Assembly (NCBI RefSeq): GCF_002920535.1
Contig: NZ_PQSS01000041.1
Span: 1 to 64,000 of the forward strand
Origin: Streptomyces sp. Ru71
Lineage (GTDB): Bacteria; Actinomycetota; Actinomycetes; Streptomycetales; Streptomycetaceae
Reading direction: 5' to 3'
Length of the DNA: 64,000 nucleotides
Both the position numbers and the translations under genes were made by a program. The notes under the pieces are model-generated. The model ran no database searches. It was not told the DNA's origin and saw only the letters and a list, made by a program, of their open reading frames with translations. Of this stretch, positions 8,419-16,563 are shown in pieces. Each line of letters begins with the position of its first letter. Within the stretch, counting starts at the first letter, position 1.

Positions 8419-9669
8419 TCAGTCCTCCGGCCTTCGAAGTTCGGCGGACACGAGTCCGCGTAATGCGGGGATCGCGAGGAACACCACCACGGTGGCGACG
8501 ACCGCTGCCAGCGTGCAGACCACGAACGTCCGCGGACCCGGCGAGCCCCACAGGGCACCGGCCGAGTAGGTCACGGCGAACGGCACGCCGATCGTGGACA
8601 GCAGTCCGATGGCCAGGCCGCTGCGCCGGGCCCGGGCGGTCTCGACATAGCGGGCGGCGTCGGCGAGGGCCGTGCCGGCCTGGGCGAGGAGCCCGGGGAG
8701 GCGGTGCTGCTGCTGAAAGCGCTCCAGCAGCGCGTTGCCGTTGCCGTGCACGGTGATGTGCGACGACCACAGCGCCCGGCGCAGTTCGATCTGCTTGCGC
8801 TCCAGGCTGAGCAGGCGCCGGGCCTCCGCCGTCCGGGTGGGCAGCCCGGCCAGGGCGTTGGCGAGGAGGTTGACGCCCAGCACCTGCAGGCGGCCGAGCA
8901 GGAAGGCGTCGAGGTAGATGCTGTGCACGAGCACCCCGGCCGCCGGGTGGAAGCCCGCCGCACCGCCGGGGTCCGGTGAGGTGCCGACGAAGGCCGCGCC
9001 GTCCCTGAGCACCAGCGCCTGCCAGTCCGCGGAGAGCCGCACCCGCCCGGCGAACAGCTCCTCGTCCTCCGGGTCGGGAGGGAAGCGGTCCACGGGCGTG
9101 GCCGAGGCCAGCAGCCACAGCCACTGGTCGCGTGCGCCCCAGGCGGCGTACGCCTCGGGCATCACCTCGGGCGGAGTCCCGTCGTCGAAGGTGACATGCG
9201 ACAGGACCCAGGCCTTGCGCTCCGACTCCAGCGGGCGCATGCCGGCGGGCAGCAGCCGCGCGTACCGCTCGCGCATCGCCGCCAGGTCGCGCACGCGCGG
9301 CAGGTCCTCCAGCGGGGCGCCGGACAACCGCAGGTGGAGGACGAGCACGGCCCGCCGGGGCGCGTCCGAGGCCAGCACGGGAGGGAGCCGCAGCAGCTCC
9401 ATGGCCTCCACCGCGGGGGCATCGGGTGCGCCGTCCAGGACGGGCAGGGGAGGCGTGACGGAGCGGTGCCAGCGGGAGGGGCGGTCCGCCGAGCCGTACA
9501 GGGACTCGCCGACACGGGGTTCGAAGTAGGTCATCCGCCGTTCCCGGTCCGCCACTCCGGCCGCCAGGGGCACGGGCAGCGGTCCTTCGGTCCACTCCGC
9601 CGGTAACGGTCCCCGCGTGTCCGTCTCGACGTCGAGGACCACACACGCGGTCCCCCGCTGTACCGACAT
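8419..9669 (-). CDS. CorA-like membrane protein with two C-terminal helices
   Basis: This 416-residue protein starts MSVQRGTACVV after a GGGGGGAC ribosome site. A soluble N-terminal domain (about 1-230) is followed by long amphipathic helices (about 240-350). Two transmembrane helices lie at about 355-378 and 385-408, with a short cytoplasmic tail. This layout is that of CorA/ZntB-type channels, but the GMN selectivity motif is absent (SAGALWG stands at the loop), so ion transport is uncertain. Codons 22 and 403 are TTA. It is the first gene of the four-gene operon; 6 bp separate it from the amidoligase gene. Confidence 0.82.
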   Translation of the reverse strand: MSVQRGTACVVLDVETDTRGPLPAEWTEGPLPVPLAAGVADRERRMTYFEPRVGESLYGSADRPSRWHRSVTPPLPVLDGAPDAPAVEAMELLRLPPVLASDAPRRAVLVLHLRLSGAPLEDLPRVRDLAAMRERYARLLPAGMRPLESERKAWVLSHVTFDDGTPPEVMPEAYAAWGARDQWLWLLASATPVDRFPPDPEDEELFAGRVRLSADWQALVLRDGAAFVGTSPDPGGAAGFHPAAGVLVHSIYLDAFLLGRLQVLGVNLLANALAGLPTRTAEARRLLSLERKQIELRRALWSSHITVHGNGNALLERFQQQHRLPGLLAQAGTALADAARYVETARARRSGLAIGLLSTIGVPFAVTYSAGALWGSPGPRTFVVCTLAAVVATVVVFLAIPALRGLVSAELRRPED

Positions 9670-9769
9670 GCGTCCCCCCACCGGTGCTCGCCAGCCCTTG
9701 AGACGCATGTTACTGCCGTTCTTCACCGCTCAACGGCGCTTCGTCAACAGGGGGTTCACCGTGCGCGGC

Positions 9770-9801
9770 GCGGCCCCGCCGGAAGGCTCCGGCGGGGCCG
9801 C
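9770..9801 (-). terminator. Hairpin terminator downstream of proS
   Basis: A perfect 14-bp stem (GCGGCCCCGCCGGA with its complement) closes a 4-nt loop (AGGC). It lies 16 bp beyond the proS stop and separates proS from the following minus-strand operon, supporting a separate promoter for that operon in 9670-9769. Confidence 0.8.
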
Positions 9802-9816
9802 GGCACGGGGGAGCCG

Positions 9817-11229
9817 TCAGTAGGCGCGCGCCACGAGGGCCACGTTGCCCGGCTGGTCGTCGCTCTCGGGGACCGAGCCGTCCTCGGCGACCAGGCAGCG
9901 CACGGAGACGCCCTGCTCGGCGAGGGCCGCCTCGCCCTCCGGGCCGAGGGAGGCCCAGGGGATGCGCGCCCAGCCGGTGGCCGCGGCCTCCACGGCCTCC
10001 TCCAGGGTGCTCACGTCGACGGTCCGGTTCTCGCGGTGCTGGCGCGACTGGGCCAGCAGCAGCGCCTGGTCGTCCTCCATCACCTTGGGCAGGATCTCCG
10101 GCAGCGCCCCGATCGGCGTCGGCTCCTTGCCGCCCTCGATCCGGCGGACCAGCACCGCGGTGCCGTTCTCCAGGTCGCGCGGCCCGACCTCGACGCGCAC
10201 CGGCACGCCCTTGAGCTCCCAGTCGACCGCGCGGCGCCCGAACGGCGTGTCGGTGCGGTCGTCGACGTGCACGCGCAGGCCCGCCGCCCGCAGCCGGTCA
10301 CCGATCTCGCGGACGGCGTCCAGGACCGCCTCGTCGCCCTTGACCGCCAGGACGACGACCTGGATCGGGGCCAGCCGCGGCGGGACGCGCAGACCGTCGT
10401 CGTCCCCGTGGATCATCACCAGGCCGCCGACCATGCGGGTCGTGGAGCCCCAGGAGGTCTGCCACACGTACTCCTGGTGCCCGTCCTTCGACAGGTACCG
10501 GGTGTGGAAGGCCTTGGCGAAGTTCTGGCCGAGCTCGTGGCTCGTGCTCAGCTGCAGGGCCTTGCCGTCACCCATCATGCCTTCGAGGGTGAGGGTGTTG
10601 ATCGCACCGGCGAACCGCTCCTTGACCGTCTTGCGCCCCGGCACGGCGTCGATCGCGAGGACGTTCTCCATGAAGTCGGCGTAGACGTCGCGGTGGATGC
10701 GTGCGGCGTAGTCCCGGGCGTCCTCGTAGGTGGCGTGCGCGGTGTGGCCCTCCTGCCAGAGGAACTCGGTGGTGCGCAGGAACACGCGCGGGCGCAGCTC
10801 CCAGCGCACCACGTTCGCCCACTGGTTGATCAGCAGGGGCAGGTCGCGGTAGCTCTGGACCCACTTGGAGAAGTAGTCGTTGATGATCGTCTCGGAGGTG
10901 GGCCGGACGACGACGGGCTCCTCCAGCTCCTTGCCGCCACCGTGCGTGACGACGGCCAGCTCGGGGGCGAAGCCCTCGACGTGCTCGGCCTCCTTCGTCA
11001 GGTACGACTGGGGGATGAAGAGCGGGAAGTAGGCGTTCTGGGCGCCCGCGCCCTTGATGCGGGCGTCCATGTCCTGCTGCATCCGCTCCCACAGGCTGTA
11101 CCCGTACGGTCGGATGACCATGGTGCCGCGCACCGGCCCGTTGTCGGCCAGCTCGGCCTTGTTGACCAGGTCCTGGTACCAGCGCGGGAAGTCTTCCGCC
11201 CGGGGGGTGAGAACGGGTGCCTTTGCCAT
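9817..11229 (-). CDS. proS: Prolyl-tRNA synthetase, archaeal/eukaryotic type
   Basis: This 470-residue class II synthetase attaches proline to tRNA-Pro. Class II motifs are visible: motif 2 as RWELRPRVFLRTTEFLWQEGHTAH and motif 3 around GGLVMIHGDDDGLRVPPRLAP. An anticodon-binding domain and a C-terminal zinc-like/extension domain ending in VARAY follow. Length and the absence of the ~180-residue editing insertion place it with the short ProRS of archaea/eukaryotes rather than the bacterial type. It lies 8 kb from a tRNA-Pro gene. Whether the genome also has a bacterial-type ProRS cannot be seen here. The 226-bp gap upstream, shared with xdhC, holds a CCGG-rich imperfect inverted repeat around 11384-11424. 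Confidence 0.95.
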   Translation of the reverse strand: MAKAPVLTPRAEDFPRWYQDLVNKAELADNGPVRGTMVIRPYGYSLWERMQQDMDARIKGAGAQNAYFPLFIPQSYLTKEAEHVEGFAPELAVVTHGGGKELEEPVVVRPTSETIINDYFSKWVQSYRDLPLLINQWANVVRWELRPRVFLRTTEFLWQEGHTAHATYEDARDYAARIHRDVYADFMENVLAIDAVPGRKTVKERFAGAINTLTLEGMMGDGKALQLSTSHELGQNFAKAFHTRYLSKDGHQEYVWQTSWGSTTRMVGGLVMIHGDDDGLRVPPRLAPIQVVVLAVKGDEAVLDAVREIGDRLRAAGLRVHVDDRTDTPFGRRAVDWELKGVPVRVEVGPRDLENGTAVLVRRIEGGKEPTPIGALPEILPKVMEDDQALLLAQSRQHRENRTVDVSTLEEAVEAAATGWARIPWASLGPEGEAALAEQGVSVRCLVAEDGSVPESDDQPGNVALVARAY

Positions 11230-11455
11230 GGCCGCATGCTAGGGGCCCCGTGTGCCGGGCGCGAACGACTTCTCCGGTGTCCGCGGGGTGCCGTACCTTT
11301 CCAGCCAGCCGGCCTGCGTACCGGCCCGTGCGAGCCGGCGGACGGACCGTGGCGGCCCGCGTCAGGCGCGGTCGGAAGCACACGCGTGCGCGCCGGCCGG
11401 CCGGCCGGACGGCCGGACGCACGCCGGCCCACGAGTCGACTAGGAGGACCCGGAC

Positions 11456-12400
11456 ATGCGTGAACTCGCCGGCAGGGCGCGGCAGTGGGCCGCCGAGGGG
11501 CGGGCCGGGGTGCTCGCCCGGCCGCTCACCGAGCGGGGCTTCGGACCCAGACGGCCCGCCGACGCGCTGCTGATCGACGCGGACGGCCGCTGCCACGGCA
11601 CGCTCTACCGGGGCGCCTTCGACCGGCGGCTCGCGGACGAGGCCGCCGCGCTCACCGCCTCCGGTCACGGAGCCCGGGTGTGCGCGGTCTTTGTCCACGA
11701 CGACGAGGTCCGCCAGGCGCGGCTGACCTGCGGCGGCCAGGCGGAGATCCTGCTGCAGCCGCTGTCCGCCGTGCCCGCCCGCTGGTGGGAACTGCTCGCC
11801 GAGGGCGCCGACGCCGCCCTGCTCACCCGCCTCGACGCCACCCGCACCGACGCCGTCAGCACCGTGGCCGACGCCTCCTCGGAGGACCCGGCCGCCGCAC
11901 AGGCGCACGCCCTGCTGCACCGGCACCGGGCCGGACGCGAGCTGCTGCCGGCCGGTGACGGCGCCGTACTGATCGAGACCTGCCCGGCCGTGCCGCACCT
12001 GGTGATCGTCGGCGCCGGCGAACTGGCCGACCTGCTCCAGGCCCAGGCCCGGCTGCTGGACTGGCACGCCACGGCCACCGAGGACCTCCCGCGCGCCCGG
12101 GAGCTGCTCGCCGCCCGCCCGGCAGCCGCCTGCCTGATCGTGCTCAGCCACGACCCCGGCGTCGACGTGCCCGTGCTGCACGACGCGCTGACCATCGGCG
12201 TCCCCTACGTGGGCGCGCTCGGCTCCCGGCACACCCAGGAACGCCGCACCTCCGCCCTGCTGGCCGCGGGCCTGGACGGCGAGCGGCTGCGGGACATCCA
12301 CGGCCCGATCGGCCTCGACCTGGGCGCCCGCACCCCGGCCGAGACCGCCCTGGCGATCTGCGCCGAGGTCCTCGGCGTACTCGCCGAGAGGCAGCCCTAG
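11456..12400 (+). CDS. XdhC/CoxI family protein
   Basis: This 314-residue protein is of the type that sulfurates or inserts the molybdenum cofactor in xanthine dehydrogenase and related hydroxylases. The Rossmann half carries VPHLVIVGAGELADLL, and the C-terminal signature VPYVGALGSRHTQERR plus IHGPIGLDLGARTPAETALAI is nearly canonical for XdhC. Start ATG follows GGAGG. No molybdenum hydroxylase genes lie alongside, so its client is elsewhere. It is a single-gene unit ended by the hairpin at 12405. Confidence 0.9.
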   Translation: MRELAGRARQWAAEGRAGVLARPLTERGFGPRRPADALLIDADGRCHGTLYRGAFDRRLADEAAALTASGHGARVCAVFVHDDEVRQARLTCGGQAEILLQPLSAVPARWWELLAEGADAALLTRLDATRTDAVSTVADASSEDPAAAQAHALLHRHRAGRELLPAGDGAVLIETCPAVPHLVIVGAGELADLLQAQARLLDWHATATEDLPRARELLAARPAAACLIVLSHDPGVDVPVLHDALTIGVPYVGALGSRHTQERRTSALLAAGLDGERLRDIHGPIGLDLGARTPAETALAICAEVLGVLAERQP

Positions 12401-12404
12401 TCCC

Positions 12405-12445
12405 CCGGCCCGGCCGCGCGGCACCCTGCCTCGTGGCCGGGCCGG
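12405..12445. terminator. Bidirectional hairpin between xdhC-like and DUF4916 genes
   Basis: An 11-bp perfect stem CCGGCCCGGCC / GGCCGGGCCGG is extended by GCG/CGT with a ~13-nt loop. It starts 5 bp after one stop and 16 bp before the convergent one. Confidence 0.75.
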
Positions 12446-12460
12446 TTCCGCCGCGCGGGA

Positions 12461-12997
12461 TCAGTGCGGCAGGCCCAGATGGGCGAGGGCCTGGCGCAGG
12501 AGGAAGCCGTGGCCGCCGGGCATCTCGCTCTGCACGCCCGGTGACGCCGCCTCGTGCGGGTCGAACCAGACCAGGTCCAGCGCGTCCTGGCGCGGCCGGC
12601 AGTCGCCCGTCACGGGGACGATGTAGGCGAGGGACACCGCGTGCTGCCGGGGGTCGTGGTACGGCGTGATGCCCTGCGTGGGGAAGTACTCGGCCACCGT
12701 GAAGGGCTGCAGCGAGGCCGGGATGCGGGGCAGCGCCACCGGCCCGAGGTCCTTCTCCAGGTGCCGCAGCAGGGCGTCGCGGACCCGCTCGTGGTGCAGG
12801 ACCCGGCCGGAGACCAGTGTCCGGCTGACCGTTCCGTCCGGCCCGATGCGCAGCAGCAGGCCGATGCTGGTGACTTCGCCGCTGTCGTCGACCCGGACGG
12901 GCACGGCCTCCACGTACAGGATCGGCATGTGCGCCCGCGCCTGCTCCAGCTCGTCGGAGGACAGCCAACCGGGCGTGGTTTCGGTCATGTCAGACAT
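12461..12997 (-). CDS. DUF4916 Nudix-like protein with degenerate Nudix box
   Basis: This 178-residue protein has a Nudix-like fold pattern. The box position reads G-x5-E-x7-R-H-L-E-K-D-L-G-P, compared with the catalytic G-x5-E-x7-R-E-U-x-E-E-x-G-U, so the metal-binding glutamates are mostly replaced (H, K, D). Hydrolase activity is therefore doubtful. It begins 15 bp after the amidohydrolase stop with no clear ribosome site of its own, suggesting coupling. Family membership comes from the overall pattern (YVEAVPVRVD, LLLRIGPDG, ITPYHDPRQHAVSLAYIVPV). Confidence 0.8.
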   Translation of the reverse strand: MSDMTETTPGWLSSDELEQARAHMPILYVEAVPVRVDDSGEVTSIGLLLRIGPDGTVSRTLVSGRVLHHERVRDALLRHLEKDLGPVALPRIPASLQPFTVAEYFPTQGITPYHDPRQHAVSLAYIVPVTGDCRPRQDALDLVWFDPHEAASPGVQSEMPGGHGFLLRQALAHLGLPH

Positions 12998-13012
12998 TGC
13001 TTGATCATACTT

Positions 13013-14149
13013 TCAGGAGGGACCGGAAAAGCGGTAGACCTGACGGGCGTTGTGTGCTCCCGCCCACTCCGCGACACGCACCGCGTCCGGCGCGCTCATC
13101 TCGTCGCCGGCCACCCGCTCGTCGAGCAGTTCGGCCAGGGCCCGGCGGAAGGCCAGCGCGCCGAGCGCGTAGAACTCCGCCAGACCGCAGGCGTCGGAGC
13201 TGTACAGCAGCTTGTGAAACGGGGTGATCTCCAGGGCCTCGGCCAGCACCGCCCGCGCGCGGGACGGGCCGACGTGGTGCAGGGTGAGGCCGACGTCCAG
13301 GTACACCCGTTCGAACACCGCGGCCAGATAGGCGGCCTGCCGCTGATACGGCCAGCAGTGCAGCAGCAGGACGGGGATCGTGCCCGCGGTCAGATGCAGC
13401 CAGTCCGTCAGCAGCGCCGGGTCCGAGCGGTGCAGCCGCAGGTCGTTGTCGCCGAAACCGACGTGCAGCTGGAGCGGCAGCCCCAGGTCGACGGCCGTCC
13501 ACAGCAGGTGCCGTACCAGGACCGGGTCGGCCAGCCGGCCGCCGCGCGCCAGCCAGGTCCGGGCCGCGGCGGTGACCTCCGTGTCCGTGGGGCGGGCCGG
13601 GTCGAGGGCGAAACCGGTGCGGTAGGCCGCCACCGACTTCACCGCGACCACGCCCGGCCGCCGTACGGCCCGCTCGGCGGCGGCGCGGAAGGAGTCCGCG
13701 TAGGCGTCCGCCTCGACCCCGCGCGCGGCCACCTCCTCGGCCACCGACTCCAGCCGCACCACCTCGTAACCCTGCGCCTCCCCGCCCGCCTCGGCGGGGC
13801 CGACGGACCCGGGCGGCGCGAAACCGGTGTCGACGCAGAACACCTCCGTGCGGGCCGCCGCCAGGAAGCGCCGGTTCACCTCCCGCGCGCCCAGCTCGGC
13901 CCGGCGCGTCAGGTAGTCGTCGGCCGAGGCGTGCCGCTCCAGGCCGAGCAGGGGCGCGCAGTACCGGCGTACCGCGATGCCGACCGGCGTGTCGAACGAC
14001 GACGTCCCGGGCCACCGGTCGCCCTCGGTGAGCAGCGCCTCGAAACCGGCCCGGTCCAGGTCGGCGGCGACCACGCCGTGGCAGTGGTGGTCGACCAGCG
14101 GCAGCGCGGCCAGCGCCTCGGCGACGGCGCCCACGGTCAGTACCGCCAC
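13013..14149 (-). CDS. Amidohydrolase family protein
   Basis: This 378-residue TIM-barrel amidohydrolase has an N-terminal metal motif LVDHHCHG (HxH type), LQLHVGFGDND, LLLHCWPY, and the late aspartate in LLYSSDACG. The GTG start overlaps the end of the glutamine-synthetase-like gene by 13 bp, so the two are translationally coupled. The same domains occur fused in plant and fungal NodGS/FluG proteins. A shared substrate (cleavage or transfer of a gamma-glutamyl or related amide) is therefore a reasonable inference, but the exact compound is unknown. Confidence 0.9.
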   Translation of the reverse strand: MAVLTVGAVAEALAALPLVDHHCHGVVAADLDRAGFEALLTEGDRWPGTSSFDTPVGIAVRRYCAPLLGLERHASADDYLTRRAELGAREVNRRFLAAARTEVFCVDTGFAPPGSVGPAEAGGEAQGYEVVRLESVAEEVAARGVEADAYADSFRAAAERAVRRPGVVAVKSVAAYRTGFALDPARPTDTEVTAAARTWLARGGRLADPVLVRHLLWTAVDLGLPLQLHVGFGDNDLRLHRSDPALLTDWLHLTAGTIPVLLLHCWPYQRQAAYLAAVFERVYLDVGLTLHHVGPSRARAVLAEALEITPFHKLLYSSDACGLAEFYALGALAFRRALAELLDERVAGDEMSAPDAVRVAEWAGAHNARQVYRFSGPS

Positions 14150-15540
14150 CGGTAGGCCGCCGCGACCTGAGCGTCGTCCAGCCCCTCCACGGCGGCGGCC
14201 TCCCCTTCCCGTACGGCCGTCACCGCCTCCGCGAGGACCGGTCCGAGCGCCTCGCGCAGCACCCGGTTTGCCCGGAACCGCTCCACCGCCTCCGGCAGCG
14301 ACACCGGCAGCCGCCGCACGCCCCGCTCGGCCGCCTCCGAGGCCGGCAGCAGCGCCGGGTCGCCGGTGACCTCGCCGGGCAGTACGGCACCCGAGCCGAG
14401 CCCGTCCAGCCCGGCGGCGAGCAGGCAGCCCAGCGCGAGATAGGGGTTGGCGGCCAGGTCGACCGGTTTGATCTCCACGTTGGCGTCACGCGCGTTGCGG
14501 CCCGCCATGCCGGTGATCACCCGCAGGGCGCACTCGCGGGTCTCCAGGCCCCACGCGGTGAACACCCCGGCCCACTGCGACGGCTTGAGCCGCAGATAGC
14601 TCGCCGGGCTGGGCGCGGTCACCGCCGTCAGGCCCGGCAGATGGGCGAGCAGCCCGGCGGTGAAGGACTCCGCCTCGGCCGTCATGCCGTAGCGGCCCGC
14701 ACCGCCCGCGTGCAGGTTGACGCCGTCACGCCAGGCCGAGAGGTGGACGTGGCCGCCGTTGCCGACGCCCTCGGCGAGCACGGCCGGCGAGAACGACACC
14801 CGCAGCCCGTGCCGCCGGGCCACCGCCCGGATCGTGTGCCGCACCAGCAGGCTGCGGTCGGCCGCCGCGACCGGGTCGAGCGCGCCGACGGAGATCTCGA
14901 ACTGCCCGGCCGCGTACTCCGGGTGCAGTTGGTCGACGTCCACGCCCTGCGCATGGCAGGCGGCCAGCAGATCGGCGAGGTAGTCGCCCAGCTCCACCTG
15001 CCGGATCGCGCCGTAGGCCGGCCCGGTCGCCGCGGGCACGTACTCCCCGGCCGGGGCCGCCTCCAGCCCGACGGACCACTCGATCTCGATCGCGGCCCGG
15101 AAGGACAGCCCGTGGGCGCGGGCCGCCTCGGCGGTGATCCGGCGCAGGAAGGTCCGGCCGCACCCGGGGTGCGGCTCGCCCTCCTGGGTGATCCGGTCGA
15201 CGGGCACCCAGGCCCAGCCGGGCTGACCGGCCAGCACGGTGAGCCGGTCCAGGTCGGGGAAGAGCCGCAGATCGCCGTCGGGGGAGCCGAGCCGGTCCGT
15301 GGTGGCGATGCCGTCCCCGGCCAGGAAGGTGTCGAACACCGGGGACATCCCGACGCCCCAGGCCGCGCCCGACGCGAGCCGCCCGGTCGGGACCGTCTTG
15401 ATCCGGGTGACGCCGGCGGTGTCGACGTAGGCCAGCACGATCCCGTGGACCCCCCGCCCGGACAGCTCGCCGGCCAGCGCGGTGGCCCGTTCCACGTCGC
15501 CGGGGCGCCCGCCGGGGACGGGATCGGCAAGGGTGGTCAT
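14137..15540 (-). CDS. Glutamine synthetase-like gamma-glutamyl ligase
   Basis: This 467-residue protein has the GS beta-grasp and catalytic domains. The metal and ATP residues appear in FRAAIEIEWS, QFEISVGALDP, GNGGHVHLS, and the late RECALRVITGMAGRNARDANVEIKP. It differs from the housekeeping GlnA at many positions and lacks the adenylylation-site sequence. It thus groups with the GlnA3/GlnA4-type gamma-glutamyl ligases of Streptomyces, some of which act on polyamines or ethanolamine. The ATG at 15540 follows GGAGGATGCG. It is coupled to the amidohydrolase downstream. I do not assign a symbol because the amine substrate cannot be read. Confidence 0.88.
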   Translation of the reverse strand: MTTLADPVPGGRPGDVERATALAGELSGRGVHGIVLAYVDTAGVTRIKTVPTGRLASGAAWGVGMSPVFDTFLAGDGIATTDRLGSPDGDLRLFPDLDRLTVLAGQPGWAWVPVDRITQEGEPHPGCGRTFLRRITAEAARAHGLSFRAAIEIEWSVGLEAAPAGEYVPAATGPAYGAIRQVELGDYLADLLAACHAQGVDVDQLHPEYAAGQFEISVGALDPVAAADRSLLVRHTIRAVARRHGLRVSFSPAVLAEGVGNGGHVHLSAWRDGVNLHAGGAGRYGMTAEAESFTAGLLAHLPGLTAVTAPSPASYLRLKPSQWAGVFTAWGLETRECALRVITGMAGRNARDANVEIKPVDLAANPYLALGCLLAAGLDGLGSGAVLPGEVTGDPALLPASEAAERGVRRLPVSLPEAVERFRANRVLREALGPVLAEAVTAVREGEAAAVEGLDDAQVAAAYRWRY

Positions 15541-15677
15541 CGCATCCTCCTCGTCGCGCCTGCGGCGTCGCCGCCTCATTGTGCCGTCCGGCGATCACGC
15601 TGTCCCCGGAATCGGGGCAAGGGGCACCGCGGTGCCTCCCGTAGGGTGGAAAGGACGCCCCCGACCGAAAGCAGGAC

Positions 15678-16553
15678 ATGCCGTACAGCAGCGCGCCCCT
15701 CGTCAGCACCTCCGAGCCACGCCCCGGTGACACCCCGGCCGACATCCGGCTGATCGTCACCGACATGGACGGCACGCTCCTGGACGACGACAAGCAGGCC
15801 CCGCCCGGCCTGTGGCGGGCACTGGAGCTGCTGCGCGAGCGCGGGGTGCTGTTCAGCCCGGCGAGCGGCCGTCAGTACGCCTCCCTGGCGCGGCAGTTCG
15901 CGGACGTCGCCGACGGCATGGTGTTCATCGCCGAGAACGGCACCTACGTCGTGCGCGACGGCGTGGAGCTGAGCTCCGACCCGCTGGAGCGGGACGCCGC
16001 CGTCCGTGTCGTCGGCGCGGCCCGTCGGCTCGCCGCCGGCGGCGTCGACCTCGGCGCGGTGCTGTGCGGCAAGCGGGCCGCCTACGTCGAGCGCGCGGAC
16101 GAGGCGTTCCTGGCCGAGGCGCGCAAGTACTACGCCGAGCTGCGCGTCGTCGAGGACGTCACCACCGTCGACGACGACTTCATCAAGGTGGCCCTGTACG
16201 ACTTCGGCTCCGCCGAGCACGGCACCGCGCCCGGCCTGGCCGGCTTCACCGCCACCCACCAGGTCGTCGTCTCCGGCGAGCACTGGGTGGACGTGATGAA
16301 CCGCACCGCGAACAAGGGCACCGCCGTGCGCCGCCTCCAGCGCGAGCTGGGCATCACCCCGGCCCAGACCATGGCCTTCGGCGACTACCTCAACGACCTG
16401 GAGATGCTGGACGCGGCCGAGTGGTCCTTCGCGATGACCGGCGCCCACCCGGAGGTCGTCCGGCGGGCCCGGCACCTGGCCCCGTCCAACAACGACAACG
16501 GCGTCCTGCGCACCATCGCGCGTGTGCTGGACCTGCCGCTCGCCCCGCGGTAG
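15678..16553 (+). CDS. HAD-superfamily (Cof-type) phosphatase
   Basis: This 291-residue protein has motif I VTDMDGTLLDDD, a motif II serine/threonine region near FSPASGRQ, the conserved lysine in TANKGTAVRRL, and motif IV FGDYLNDLEML. This set defines the Cof/IIB group, which dephosphorylates sugar phosphates or nucleotides. It is transcribed divergently from the glutamine-synthetase pair and converges on the methyltransferase at 16564. Substrate unknown. Confidence 0.92.
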   Translation: MPYSSAPLVSTSEPRPGDTPADIRLIVTDMDGTLLDDDKQAPPGLWRALELLRERGVLFSPASGRQYASLARQFADVADGMVFIAENGTYVVRDGVELSSDPLERDAAVRVVGAARRLAAGGVDLGAVLCGKRAAYVERADEAFLAEARKYYAELRVVEDVTTVDDDFIKVALYDFGSAEHGTAPGLAGFTATHQVVVSGEHWVDVMNRTANKGTAVRRLQRELGITPAQTMAFGDYLNDLEMLDAAEWSFAMTGAHPEVVRRARHLAPSNNDNGVLRTIARVLDLPLAPR

Positions 16554-16563
16554 GCGCCGCCGC

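Noticed and set aside
5204..9646. A 1480-residue minus-strand open frame spanning the cassette
   Set aside because: Only its last 432 residues match real protein; the rest is an arginine/alanine/proline-rich shadow of the amidoligase and CorA-like genes in another frame, as expected at this GC content.
11384..11424. CCGG-rich inverted repeat as a terminator or CRISPR-like repeat
   Set aside because: It lies between divergent genes, so no transcript ends there; the CCGG units are too short and irregular for a CRISPR, and no cas genes are present.
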